From assembly GCF_017312725.1 (NCBI RefSeq), contig NZ_BOPO01000003.1, positions 1-51,004 on the forward strand: 51,004 bases of DNA. Reading direction: 5' to 3'. The stretch comes from Actinocatenispora comari (lineage in GTDB: Bacteria > Actinomycetota > Actinomycetes > Mycobacteriales > Micromonosporaceae). Below are positions 16,642-25,372 of this stretch, piece by piece (the stretch's first letter is position 1; each line of letters starts with the position of its first letter). Both the position numbers and the translations under genes were made by a program. The notes beneath the pieces were generated by a model. The model did no database searches and was not told where the DNA came from. It saw only the letters and a program-made list of their open reading frames with translations.

Positions 16642-18221
16642 GATCGGCCCCCCGCGGCGAATCCGGCGTGCTCCAGGTGCAGCGTTCCTTCGCTCTGCAC
16701 CCAGACCCCGCGTACGTTGGTCTGCGCCACGGACAGCGGCGACGTGTTGGCGAGCGTGATGATCGGTGCGTTGGCGTTGAGCACGCGCTGCGCGTTGGTG
16801 AAGCCGCGTGCCCGGTCCTGCCCGCTGCCGCGCGAGACTGCGGCCGCGGCTTGCTCGTAAGAGTCCGGTGCCGTCCAGTTGCACTCGCAGGTGCCCTCGT
16901 TGGAGTACCAACTGATCGAGTAGTCGGCGGGCGGCGGCGGGAACGACAGGAAGTTCGGGTAGATCAGGCCCGGGTAACGCTTGCCCTTCGGGTACGCTTT
17001 CGCGGCCCAGGTGGCCACCTCGTTGCTGCGGATCTGCAGGTTGATGCCGATCTTCTTCAGGTCGCCCTGCAGGATCTGACCCATCGTGGTCCACTCCAGG
17101 TTCGCCCCGGCGGTGGTCCAGAACGTCAGCGTGGTGCCCGGCTTGACGCCGGCCTCGGCGAACAGTTTCCTGGCCTTCGCCAGGTCGAAGGCGTGGTGCG
17201 GCAGATCGCTCGCATAGTAACGACTCTGCGGATTGACGGGCTGGTCGGTGTCGTTGAGGACCGCTTTGCCGGCGTAGGCTGCCTGGTTCATCGCGGCGCG
17301 ATCGGCGGCGTACGACAGCGCCAGACGCGCCTTCGGGTTGTCGAACGGCTTGGACTTGGTGTCGAGTTCCCACACTGCGACGCCGGCCGGCTGCGGTGCT
17401 CCGAGCAGCGTCTTGCCGACCGCCAGGTAGCTTGCCGTGTCCGGCGCCAGCTCGGTCAGTACGTCGAGCTCACCGGACAGGAAGGCGCTCTGTGCGGCGG
17501 TCGCGTCGGCGTAGCGCTGGATCTCGATCCGGTCGAACTTCGGCCGCGGTCCCCAGTACCGGTCGTTGCGCACCACGGTGACCGACTGGTTCGGGACGAA
17601 CCTCGCCAGCTTGTACGGGCCGGTGCCGTTGGCGGTGCGGTTGATGTCGGCGATGTGGTCGACGTCGGTCATCTTGACGTCGACCAGCCCGTTGGGCAGC
17701 TGCGGGTTCGGCGTCTTCAGGTCGATCGCGAGCGTGGCCGCATCGACGGCCCGGACCGTGTCGATCATCGAGATCTTGACGGCGGCCTGCGCGGCGGTCT
17801 TCGGGTCGAGTACCCGCTTGATGTTCTTGACCGCGTCCGTTGCGGTGAACGGCTTTCCGTTGTCGAACCGGACGCCTGGGCGCAGCCGGAAGCTCCAGTG
17901 CCGGTAGTCGCCGGAGTGGGTCCAGGAGGTCGCGAGGTCGGGTCGCACCGACATGTCCGGTGCGTAGGTGGTCAGCCCGTCCCACAGCAGCGTCTGCAGC
18001 TGGGTCTGGGAGCTGCTCGCGATCGTGTTCGGGTCGAGTTGGGTGATGCCCTGAGACTGTCCGAAGTGGAGTGTCCCGCCGGTCCGCATCGGACCGCCGG
18101 CGGTGGCGCCGACCTTGTGCACGGTGGCCGCCGAGCCGTTCCCGGCGCCGCAGCCGGTCAGCGCGAGCGCGCCGACCATCAGGCCACACACCGAAACGAG
18201 GGGGAAACGCATGATCTTCAC
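16638..18221 (-). CDS. ABC transporter substrate-binding lipoprotein (SBP family 5)
   Basis: 527 residues with a lipoprotein signal peptide; the lipobox LTGC ends at Cys24. After it, TGGTLHFGQSQGITQLDP, then LLWDGLTTYAPDMSVRPDLATSW and WSFRLRPGVRFDNGKPFTATD, are hallmarks of family 5 binding proteins (OppA/DppA). It would capture the substrate outside the membrane. A GTG at 18221 is used; an ATG at 18212 would also keep the signal. It is the first gene of the downstream half, just after an AT-rich palindromic promoter region. Confidence 0.92.
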   Translation of the reverse strand: MKIMRFPLVSVCGLMVGALALTGCGAGNGSAATVHKVGATAGGPMRTGGTLHFGQSQGITQLDPNTIASSSQTQLQTLLWDGLTTYAPDMSVRPDLATSWTHSGDYRHWSFRLRPGVRFDNGKPFTATDAVKNIKRVLDPKTAAQAAVKISMIDTVRAVDAATLAIDLKTPNPQLPNGLVDVKMTDVDHIADINRTANGTGPYKLARFVPNQSVTVVRNDRYWGPRPKFDRIEIQRYADATAAQSAFLSGELDVLTELAPDTASYLAVGKTLLGAPQPAGVAVWELDTKSKPFDNPKARLALSYAADRAAMNQAAYAGKAVLNDTDQPVNPQSRYYASDLPHHAFDLAKARKLFAEAGVKPGTTLTFWTTAGANLEWTTMGQILQGDLKKIGINLQIRSNEVATWAAKAYPKGKRYPGLIYPNFLSFPPPPADYSISWYSNEGTCECNWTAPDSYEQAAAAVSRGSGQDRARGFTNAQRVLNANAPIITLANTSPLSVAQTNVRGVWVQSEGTLHLEHAGFAAGGRS

Positions 18222-18240
18222 GAAGCCTACCTTCCGTATT

Positions 18241-18276
18241 TCGAAGATAGATTCAAGATTTGGAAAATAATATTCC
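18241..18276. promoter_or_regulatory. AT-rich operator pair before the ABC-importer operon
   Basis: Two dyads stand out in very GC-rich surroundings: TCGAAGATAGATTCAA (18241-18256) and GGAAAATAATATTCC (18262-18276), 20 bp upstream of the binding-protein start. The first matches the perfect palindrome before the MHS transporter (26729-26744) at 13 of 16 positions. IclR regulators bind such short AT-rich palindromes, and an IclR gene is adjacent. A common regulator for both halves of the cluster is therefore inferred. Confidence 0.6.
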
Positions 18277-18310
18277 CCGGCTACAGGTCATGGCAAGACG
18301 TTGGGCGTGC

Positions 18311-19138
18311 TTACATGCCGTACGGCAGCTGGACCGTACCGGCCTGCAACTCCCGGCCCAGCGCCTTCGCCTCGGCGACCACCTGCGCGCCGATCTCTTC
18401 GAATCCGGTCGACCGCAACTGTTCCGCGTAACCGGTGACCCCGATCGAGCCCGCCACCGCACCGTCGACGTCGAAGAACGGCGCGGCAACGCAAGCGATT
18501 CCTGGGTCCTCCTCCTCGTCCTCCGTGGCATACCCGCGCTCGCGAACCGCGGCGAGTTCGGCGTGCAGCTCGGCGACCTGGATCGGGTGTGCCTTCGGCC
18601 CGCGCCCCACGGCGGCGTTCTTGACCAGCGCGTCGACCGCGTCGACCGGCAGCTGGGCGGCGATCGCCCGCCCCAGCGCGGTCAGGTTGAACGGCGATGC
18701 CTTGCCCGGATACGTGTCGTACTGCAGCATGCCCGGCGCGGCGACCTTGGCGACGTAAATGACTTCGCCGCCCTCGAGCACGCCCAGGTGCGCGTGCGCG
18801 CCGATCGAGTCGACCAGCCGCTTCAGGAACGGCCGCGCGGTACGCATCAGGTCGACCTTCTTGACCAGCTGCGCGGCAAGGCCGTTGAGTCGCAGCGTCG
18901 GTCGCCAGAAATGGCTGCGGCCGATCACCCGGCGAGCCGCATACCCGCGCAGTTCCAGGGTGCGGGTGATCGCCGCGCACGTCGCCAGTGGGATGTCGGT
19001 GACCTGCGCGAGCATCGTCAGCGTCATCGGCTCCTCGGCCGCCACCAACGTCTCCAGCACCGTCAGCGCCCGATCCACCGCGGGCGACGGCGCCTTGCCA
19101 TCACCGGAGGTCCTGCCCTCACCGTTCGAGCCGGCCAT
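18311..19138 (-). CDS. IclR family transcriptional regulator
   Basis: 275 residues. The winged helix-turn-helix at ~20-85 includes AVDRALTVLETLVAAEEPMTL and LRGYAAR. The effector domain follows, with FLKRLVDSIGAHAHLGVLEGGEVIYVAKV and GRAIAAQLP, ending GSIGVTGYAEQL. The ATG at 19138 has GAGGGG at good distance; the GTG at 19150 is less likely. It sits between RidA and the importer operon, within the catabolic block, and is the obvious candidate regulator of the two palindromic promoters. Confidence 0.92.
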   Translation of the reverse strand: MAGSNGEGRTSGDGKAPSPAVDRALTVLETLVAAEEPMTLTMLAQVTDIPLATCAAITRTLELRGYAARRVIGRSHFWRPTLRLNGLAAQLVKKVDLMRTARPFLKRLVDSIGAHAHLGVLEGGEVIYVAKVAAPGMLQYDTYPGKASPFNLTALGRAIAAQLPVDAVDALVKNAAVGRGPKAHPIQVAELHAELAAVRERGYATEDEEEDPGIACVAAPFFDVDGAVAGSIGVTGYAEQLRSTGFEEIGAQVVAEAKALGRELQAGTVQLPYGM

Positions 19139-19175
19139 GCCACCCCTCACCGATTACACCTGTCCGATGCAGAGC

Positions 19176-19574
19176 CTAGTGCGCCCCGCCACCGCGGGGG
19201 CGGTAGGCGACCACGTCGATCTCGACCAGGATGTCGCCGAGTTGCGACCCGGCCGTTGTACGCGCCGGATAGGGCGGGACGAAGAACTCCCGGTAGGCGG
19301 TGTCGAACGCGTCCCAGTCGCGCTCGCTGTCAGCCAGGTGTGCGGTCACCTTGACCACGTCGGCAAGCGTCGCGCCCGCCGCGGCCAGGATCGCGGCGAG
19401 ATTGCGTAGTACCTGCCGGGTCTGCTCCCCGGCTTCGGTACCGACGATGGACCGAGTGGCCGGATCGAGTGGGCCGAGCCCGGCCGTGTAGACGTAGTCA
19501 CCGGCGACGACACCCTGCACGTACGCGCCGCGCGGGGCGGGCGCCGCCGTGGTGGCCAGCGGGACGGCTGCCAT
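19176..19574 (-). CDS. RidA family protein
   Basis: 132 residues from the ATG at 19574, preceded by GGAGGAG. Family features: YVQGVVAGDYVYTAGLGPLDP, ATLADVVKVTAHLAD and YPARTTAGSQL. In RidA the conserved Arg (here in PARTT) binds the carboxylate of enamine/imine intermediates, which are hydrolysed to keto acids. Its presence in the operon suggests an imine or enamine intermediate, and so a nitrogen-containing substrate. Spaced 53 bp after the DapA-like gene and 37 bp before IclR. Confidence 0.9.
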   Translation of the reverse strand: MAAVPLATTAAPAPRGAYVQGVVAGDYVYTAGLGPLDPATRSIVGTEAGEQTRQVLRNLAAILAAAGATLADVVKVTAHLADSERDWDAFDTAYREFFVPPYPARTTAGSQLGDILVEIDVVAYRPRGGGAH

Positions 19575-19627
19575 GGCTCCTCCGAAGGTCGAGGGCGGCC
19601 GCCGGTCGGGCGGCCGCCAGGGCATGC

Positions 19628-20554
19628 TCAGGACAGGTCGGGAAGCCGGTCGGCGAACTCAGCGAGGAAGCGGTCGACCATCGCGACCTCCTCCGCGTCG
19701 AGGCGGTGTGCCGGCGCCCGGCAGTACGCGCTACCGAACAGGCCGCGCCGCTGCGAGATCAGCTTTTCGGCCGCGACGATCAGCTCCGAGCCGAGCATCC
19801 AGTACGAGATGTACGGCAGGAACTGGCGATGCAGGTCGAACGCCGCCTGCTCATCACCGGCCGCGTACAGGTTCCAGACGTCGAGGTACAGCTCGGTGAA
19901 CGAGCAGCCCGGCTGCACACCGACCGCACCGCGTCGCAACGCGTCCGGTAGCTGCACGCCTGCGTACCCGACCATCGCCGGAAGGACCGGATCCTGACGC
20001 ATCAGGTCGGCGATGAACGGGCCGGGCGGGGTCGACTCGACCTTCACCATCCGCACGTTCGGGCGTTCGGCAGCGATCGCGGCGATCGACGCCGCGTCGA
20101 GCGCGGTGCCGGTCTGCTCCGGCGCGTACTGCACGACGATCGGAGTTTCCGGCACCGCCGCGGCGACCGTCTGGACGTGCGCATGGATGTCGGCCACCGA
20201 CGGCCCGAGCTGGTAGGGGGGAAGCAGGTTGACAGCGTCGGCACCGGCGTCGACGAGCCGGCGCGCGTGGTCGGCGGCGAGCCGCGTGGCGTGGTCCTGG
20301 ACCGCGACCACGGCGGCCACATCGTCTCGAGGTCCGGTGCGCTTGAGCAGGATCGTGTTGAGTCGGTCCCGCTCGTCGGTGGTCAGCTTGAGAAACTCCG
20401 AGGCGTACCCCGGGAACATCACGCTGCTCACCCCGCAGCCGAGCACGTAGTCCACGACGCGCGCAAATCCGGTCTCGTCGAGCGCTCCGTCGTCGTGGAA
20501 CGGCACCTCCAGCACCGGCGACACGCCCCTGATCAGCTCCGCCGCGTCCGTCAT
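19628..20554 (-). CDS. Dihydrodipicolinate synthase/N-acetylneuraminate lyase (DapA) family protein
   Basis: 308 residues from the ATG at 20554, which overlaps the preceding stop by 4 bp. The TIM barrel has the family's catalytic pair: Tyr143 in VVQYAPEQTG and the Schiff-base Lys171 in RMVKVES. Residues G-Y-A-S-E near 49 replace the usual GTTGE loop, and the GxxxG of the C-terminal part differs from true DapA. It is therefore probably a catabolic aldolase or dehydratase for a 2-keto acid, not a lysine-biosynthesis enzyme. It fits after an enolase-superfamily or dehydrogenase step. Confidence 0.88.
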   Translation of the reverse strand: MTDAAELIRGVSPVLEVPFHDDGALDETGFARVVDYVLGCGVSSVMFPGYASEFLKLTTDERDRLNTILLKRTGPRDDVAAVVAVQDHATRLAADHARRLVDAGADAVNLLPPYQLGPSVADIHAHVQTVAAAVPETPIVVQYAPEQTGTALDAASIAAIAAERPNVRMVKVESTPPGPFIADLMRQDPVLPAMVGYAGVQLPDALRRGAVGVQPGCSFTELYLDVWNLYAAGDEQAAFDLHRQFLPYISYWMLGSELIVAAEKLISQRRGLFGSAYCRAPAHRLDAEEVAMVDRFLAEFADRLPDLS

Positions 20555-21594
20555 CGGTTCTGCCCTCCCGCATCGATGCTGTTCAGTCGGGCCGCCAGCC
20601 GGCGGTCCCGATCCGCCCGGGCACGCCGGGCCGTCTCGCCGGGCCACTCGTACACGCCGTGGCCGGACTTGGCCCCACACCTTCCGGCCGCGGCGAGTTC
20701 GACCAGGTTCGATGGCGCGGCGAACCGCTCTCCGAGGTGCTCGGCGAGATAGTCGAGGATCGCCCGGTACACGTCGAGTCCAGCCAGGTCGGCGATCTCG
20801 AACGGCCCGTAGTCGCCCAGCCGGAAGCCGAACGAGCCACGCACGATCGCGTCGATGTCCGGCGCGGTCGCGACCCCCTCGGCCAGGCATCGAAACGCCT
20901 CCGCGACCATCGCGAACTGCAGCCGGTTGCCGACGAACCCGGCCGTGTTGGCGGTCACCGCCGGCCGCTTGCCCAGCGCCGTGAGCCAACCCAGCAGCGC
21001 CGCGACGCGATCCGGGGCGACCGCATCAGTGCGCACCACCTCGACGCACGGCACCAAGTACGGCGGGTTGTACCAGTGCATCCCGAGTACTCGTGCCGGT
21101 GCCCCCGCCGCCTCAGCGAGCAACCCGATGTCGTACGAGGAGGTGTTGCTCGCGAGCGTCGCACCACGCGGTGCGTGCGCTCCGATCGCCTGCCACACGG
21201 CGCGCTTGAGCGCCAAGTCTTCCGGCACCGCCTCGATCACGAGCGCGGCGCCGGCCACCGCGTCGGCCGTGTCACCGACCGGCGTGACGAGATCGACCAC
21301 AGCCGCCGCCGTGTCGGAGAGCCCGTCGGCAATGGCGTCCCGGCCGGCGCGGGCCAGCTCAAGGGTGCGGTCGGCCAGCCGCACCGGCACGCCGCCAGAG
21401 GCGAACACCCGCGCGATGCCGTGCCCCATCGTCCCGGCCCCGACGACCGCGACCGACTCCGGCAGTGTCTGTCCGGCCGCGGCAGCCACGTCTGCGGCGC
21501 CGCCGCGGTTCGGCCGGACGACCCGGCCGTCCGTCTGGTCGGGCTGCGGCGTGCCTGGGTTCCCTTGCCGGGCGGCAGGTTCCTGGTTGGTCAT
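20551..21594 (-). CDS. 3-hydroxyacyl-CoA dehydrogenase family protein
   Basis: 347 residues with a ~45-residue N-terminal extension rich in Pro, Gly and Gln. The NAD-binding fold has VVGAGTMGHGIA (GxGxxG at 52-57), then EAVPEDLALKRAVW, SNTSSYDI, MHWYNPPYLVPCVEVV and TAGFVGNRLQFAMVAEA, with the catalytic His in the MHWYNP segment. The WYNPP (not HFFNP) form resembles single-domain enzymes acting on non-CoA acids such as L-carnitine or L-gulonate. It overlaps both neighbours by 4 bp. Confidence 0.88.
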   Translation of the reverse strand: MTNQEPAARQGNPGTPQPDQTDGRVVRPNRGGAADVAAAAGQTLPESVAVVGAGTMGHGIARVFASGGVPVRLADRTLELARAGRDAIADGLSDTAAAVVDLVTPVGDTADAVAGAALVIEAVPEDLALKRAVWQAIGAHAPRGATLASNTSSYDIGLLAEAAGAPARVLGMHWYNPPYLVPCVEVVRTDAVAPDRVAALLGWLTALGKRPAVTANTAGFVGNRLQFAMVAEAFRCLAEGVATAPDIDAIVRGSFGFRLGDYGPFEIADLAGLDVYRAILDYLAEHLGERFAAPSNLVELAAAGRCGAKSGHGVYEWPGETARRARADRDRRLAARLNSIDAGGQNR

Positions 21595-22436
21595 GGCGCC
21601 ACCATCCCGGCGGAGAGGTCGATGTCGGCCGCGCTCAGTCCCGGCATGGCCAGCATCGCAAGCACTGCGGCGGCGACCTCGTCTGCCGTGAGCAGCCGGC
21701 GCAGCGCAGCGCGGCCAACGAACGCATCCCGCGCGGCCTCGACGCTGGTCCCGGTCCGGTTCGCCTCCAGCCGGAAGTTGCGGTCCATCCGCGGCCCGTC
21801 GACCGGGCCGGGCGACAGCGAATTGACCCGTACTCCGGTCTCACCGACCTCGACTGCCAGCGTGCGGGTCAGGCCCAGTACAGCCATCTTGGCCGCGCAG
21901 TACGGGCTGCGCCCGGCGAGCGGGCGCTTACCGGAGACCGACGCCAGGTTGATCACGTCGCCGCGACCAGCCTCGACCATTGCCGGCAGGAAGGCCCGGC
22001 ACACCAGGTAGGTGCCGCGCACGTTGACCGCGAACACCTCGTCCCACTGCGTCGGCGTCACCTCGGCCAGCGGCGCGACCGGCCCCGGGATGCCGGCGTT
22101 GTTGACGAGGATCGATACGTCCTCGGCGGCGAGATCGACGGTCAGCGCGTCGACCTGGGCCGGGTCGGCGACGTCGCACACCACGCCGCGGGCCGCCGTG
22201 CCGTCGGCGACCGCCGCATCCAGCGTGTCCCGGTTCCGGCCGGTGACCACGACCCGCGCGCCGGCGCGGCTCAATGCCCCGGCGATCGCGTAGCCGAGTC
22301 CGCGGCCGCCGCCGGTGACCAACGCGGTACGCCCGGCCAACGGTGCGGTTGCGGCAGTGTCGCCCGGCGGCACGGCGGCCCTCCCACGACCGGGCGCCGC
22401 CGTAGCCGCAGGTGGCTTGCCGGATGTCGCCGTCAC
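21591..22436 (-). CDS. SDR family oxidoreductase
   Basis: 281 residues from the GTG at 22436 that overlaps the upstream stop by 4 bp. The first ~32 residues are an Ala/Pro/Gly-rich extension. The motif TGGGRGLGYA is followed by NNAG, catalytic Ser in LASVSGKRP and YCAAK; the C-terminal part is SLSPGPVDGPRMDR. It oxidises an alcohol or reduces a ketone with NAD(P). Tightly coupled between the HisD-like and hydroxyacyl dehydrogenase genes. Confidence 0.9.
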   Translation of the reverse strand: MTATSGKPPAATAAPGRGRAAVPPGDTAATAPLAGRTALVTGGGRGLGYAIAGALSRAGARVVVTGRNRDTLDAAVADGTAARGVVCDVADPAQVDALTVDLAAEDVSILVNNAGIPGPVAPLAEVTPTQWDEVFAVNVRGTYLVCRAFLPAMVEAGRGDVINLASVSGKRPLAGRSPYCAAKMAVLGLTRTLAVEVGETGVRVNSLSPGPVDGPRMDRNFRLEANRTGTSVEAARDAFVGRAALRRLLTADEVAAAVLAMLAMPGLSAADIDLSAGMVAP

Positions 22437-23752
22437 GCGCGATCCAAGACGTGGTCGCTCCAGGGCAGCGGCGTACCGTGGTGCGCCGCGGCGCGCACGT
22501 CGCCGCTGCGGGCGTGCCCCTCGAACAGCTCGACCCGAGCGGCCCGGCCGCACACCTCGCCCAGCCGGGCGCTCGTCGCCGGGTCGGTGATCTCCTGATA
22601 GGTGACGGTCTTGAGGTACTTGCCGACCCACAGCCCGCCGGTGTAGCGGGCCGCGCCGCGGGTCGGGAGCACGTGGTTGGTGCCGATGACCTTGTCTCCG
22701 TAGGAGACGCAGGTACCAGCGCCGAGAAACAGCGCGCCGTAGTCCCGCATCGCGCTGAGCGCCGCGCGCGGCTCGGCGGTGAGGATCTCGACGTGCTCGG
22801 AGGCGAACGTGTCGGCCAGCGCGTACGCCGCGTCGGGGTCGTCGACGACGTGGATCTGGCCGTGGTCACGCCAGGCCGGCGCGGCCATGTCGTTGGTTGG
22901 CATGCCCGGAAGCAGCGCGTCGATGTGGCCGAGTACGGCGGTGCCGAGTCGTTCGCTCGTCGTGATCAGCACCGCTGGGGAGTCCGGGCCGTGCTCGGCT
23001 TGGGAGAGCAGGTCGACCGCGACGACGAACGGGTCGGCCGTCTCGTCGGCGACGACGAGGATCTCGGTCGGCCCGGCGAACAGGTCGATGCCGACCTCCC
23101 CGAACAGCTGCCGCTTCGCCTCGGCGACGTACGCGTTGCCGGGGCCGGCGATCAGATCGACCCGGCCGATCGTCTCGGTACCCAGGGCGAGCGCCGCGAC
23201 CGCCTGGACCCCGCCAAGCAGGTTGATCTCGTCGGCGCCGGCCAGGTGCATGGCGGCGATGGTGGCGGCGGGGATCTCGCCTCGGATCGGCGGCGTGCAG
23301 GCGGCGACCCGTTCGACCCCAGCGACCTTGGCGGTCACGATCGTCATGTGCGCCGACGCGGTCAGCGGGTACCGCCCGCCCGGCACGTACGCGCCGGCCG
23401 CGGCGACCGGGATGTTCTTCTGCCCCAACCGAACCCCTGGCAGGGTCTCGACCTCGAAGTCACTCAGCGACTCGCGCTGGTGGGTGGCGAAGGTTCGTAC
23501 CTGGTCCTGCACGAACCGGATGTCGTCGAGCACCTGGCTCGGCACGCCGTCGATGATCCGCTCGATCTCGGCCGGCGACAGCCGGAACGACTCCGGCGAC
23601 CAGCCGTCGAAGCGTAGCGAGTAGTCGCGTACCGCCGCGTCACCGCGTAGTCGCACGTCGGCGATGATCGCCGCGACCCGCTCGCGTACCCCGGCGTCGC
23701 CTCCGGGCGCCGTGGTCTCCGCGGGCTTCTTGAGCATCCGGCTCGTGGTCAT
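22433..23752 (-). CDS. Histidinol dehydrogenase-like protein (HisD/HpsN family), probably catabolic
   Basis: 439 residues from the ATG at 23752. It carries the HisD fold markers GAYVPGGRYPLTASAHM, LIAGPGNAYVAEAKRQLFG and FAGPTEILVVAD, zinc-ligand candidates in SQAEHGPDS, and the catalytic Glu-His in FASEHVEIL. Related non-histidine enzymes such as sulfopropanediol dehydrogenase HpsN oxidise a primary alcohol to a carboxylate in two NAD-dependent steps. No other his genes are near, and the neighbours are catabolic, so a similar alcohol-to-acid oxidation is likely. Confidence 0.87.
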   Translation of the reverse strand: MTTSRMLKKPAETTAPGGDAGVRERVAAIIADVRLRGDAAVRDYSLRFDGWSPESFRLSPAEIERIIDGVPSQVLDDIRFVQDQVRTFATHQRESLSDFEVETLPGVRLGQKNIPVAAAGAYVPGGRYPLTASAHMTIVTAKVAGVERVAACTPPIRGEIPAATIAAMHLAGADEINLLGGVQAVAALALGTETIGRVDLIAGPGNAYVAEAKRQLFGEVGIDLFAGPTEILVVADETADPFVVAVDLLSQAEHGPDSPAVLITTSERLGTAVLGHIDALLPGMPTNDMAAPAWRDHGQIHVVDDPDAAYALADTFASEHVEILTAEPRAALSAMRDYGALFLGAGTCVSYGDKVIGTNHVLPTRGAARYTGGLWVGKYLKTVTYQEITDPATSARLGEVCGRAARVELFEGHARSGDVRAAAHHGTPLPWSDHVLDRA

Positions 23753-23796
23753 GCCCCACTCATCCCCTGTCTCGTGGTTGTCTTGCTGTGCGCCGG

Positions 23797-25371
23797 TCAG
23801 GCGAGAAAGCGGTCCAGCACGTTGCGGGTGATCGTCGCGGCGGCGGCGTCGACCGGTACCGCGGTCGACCAGGTGATGGAACCGGCCGCGAACACCTCGC
23901 CGCCGCTCGCGGTGGTCAGGTGCACGAGCTCGGCGCCGCCGTCGTCGACGTTGGTGCCGCGCGCGAGCACGACCGCACCGTCCGGCGTGCCCGCCCCGGT
24001 CTTGTCCGTCTCGTGACCAGACGCGCCGCCGGCGCATCGCTCGTGCAGCGACGTCGTCCCGAACAGGTCACCGGCCGCCAGCCCGGTACCGGCGAACGCC
24101 CAGTGCTTCTCCTCGACGACCCGGTACGGCGCCGCGGTCATCGCGCCCGCGCTGGTGAAGACGACGCCGAGCAGGGCGCTGGTCGGGCGGTAACTGCGCG
24201 CCATCCGGCTCTCGTACGGCCCGTTCTCGACCGCCTCGGTCCGGAACCGCAGCGCGTCGCCGACGAACTCGACCTCGCAGTCGGCGCCGTTGCCGCCGAG
24301 GTAGGCGAGCTTCCCGCCACGCTCGTGCACCCAGGACCAGACCCGGTCGTACATATCGCGTGACCAGTACTCGGGGTGGGTGTTGAGCACGAGGACCCGG
24401 TAGGCGTCCAGGTCGAGGGTGCCGTCATGCAGGTGCGCGTCGGCGTAGAGGTCGTGTCCGTATCCGTTGCGCTCCAGCCAGCTCAGCAGCCGCCACTCGG
24501 CCGAGGCGAGATGGCAGGGCTGCCGGCCGCGGATCGCGTCCAGCGGTCCCTCGTCAGCGCCGAGCTGGTTCAGCGGCTCGGGCCGGTCGAACGACAGCGG
24601 CGGATAAGCGTCGTCGGCGAACTGATGCTCGGAGAACGACGACTCCTGGTATCTCGGCAGTTCCAGGCGCGGCACGAGCGCCGGCTCAGCTGGCAGCCCG
24701 GCTGCATTGACGTAGTTGCTGCGCCCGCCGAAGTTGTTGTACGCGTTCCAGGTGTTGGTCGAGGCGAGTACCGCGATCCGGGCACGCGGCACGCGCGGTG
24801 CGACGACCCACGGGAACGAGAACCGCGCGCCGGACTCCCCCTCCACGTGGAAGTAGTAGAGACCCCCGCGCTCCGGCGCCGCCACGTACTGCCTGTGGTT
24901 CGGGTCGACATAGCCGCGTTCGTTGAAGTGCACGCCGTCGCGCGTGTAGTCACCGTCCGGCGTAACCTGCACGGTTGAGCGCGGTGCGTGCTCGTCGAAC
25001 CAGCCGATGATGCGTTCCGGCCCCACCTCGGCGCCGTAACGTCGCAGGCTCAACCGATACGGTTCGGGGCTGTGGATCCGGAACTCGCCGGTGCCGCCGG
25101 CGAGCGTCCACTTCGGCCAGACGTACCCGTAGATCCTGTCCGCCAGCAGCCGGAACCGGCGGGGTCGGTCGCCGATCTCGACGTCGACGTGCTTGGCGCC
25201 GTAGCCGTCCCGGGCAAGGGTCACCCGGTAGCCGCCCGGCGGTATGTCGAGGCGTACCGCACCGGACGCGGTCGAGGAGGTCACCCAGGTGCTTGTCCCG
25301 TCGCTCACCTCGACCGCGACGCCCGCGAGCGCCAGGTCCCGTTCGTCGCTGACGTATCCGATCGGATCCAT
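23797..25371 (-). CDS. N,N-dimethylformamidase large-subunit-like protein
   Basis: About 524 residues from the ATG at 25371, two bases after the preceding stop. The N-terminal ~90 residues form a beta-rich domain (IPPGGYRVTLARDGYGAKHVDVEI). The main part carries VLASTNTWNAYNNFGGRSNY, LSFDRP, VLVLNTHPEYWSRDMYDRV and AYLGGNGADCEVEF, the pattern of the dimethylformamidase beta subunit (DMFA2-type). That enzyme hydrolyses an amide with an iron centre. No small (alpha) subunit is seen nearby. It is a candidate for the first amide cleavage of the pathway. Confidence 0.8.
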   Translation of the reverse strand: MDPIGYVSDERDLALAGVAVEVSDGTSTWVTSSTASGAVRLDIPPGGYRVTLARDGYGAKHVDVEIGDRPRRFRLLADRIYGYVWPKWTLAGGTGEFRIHSPEPYRLSLRRYGAEVGPERIIGWFDEHAPRSTVQVTPDGDYTRDGVHFNERGYVDPNHRQYVAAPERGGLYYFHVEGESGARFSFPWVVAPRVPRARIAVLASTNTWNAYNNFGGRSNYVNAAGLPAEPALVPRLELPRYQESSFSEHQFADDAYPPLSFDRPEPLNQLGADEGPLDAIRGRQPCHLASAEWRLLSWLERNGYGHDLYADAHLHDGTLDLDAYRVLVLNTHPEYWSRDMYDRVWSWVHERGGKLAYLGGNGADCEVEFVGDALRFRTEAVENGPYESRMARSYRPTSALLGVVFTSAGAMTAAPYRVVEEKHWAFAGTGLAAGDLFGTTSLHERCAGGASGHETDKTGAGTPDGAVVLARGTNVDDGGAELVHLTTASGGEVFAAGSITWSTAVPVDAAAATITRNVLDRFLA

Positions 25372-25372
25372 G

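Noticed and set aside
16642-17373. Upstream extension of the OppB-like frame to 17373
   Set aside because: The extension lies inside the substrate-binding-protein gene in another frame and carries no motifs; the real start is the GTG at 16641.
19628-20554. Lysine-biosynthesis dapA
   Set aside because: The GTTGE loop is missing and the neighbours are catabolic.
22433-23752. Histidine biosynthesis hisD
   Set aside because: No other his genes are near, and the catabolic context and HpsN-like look argue for another oxidation.
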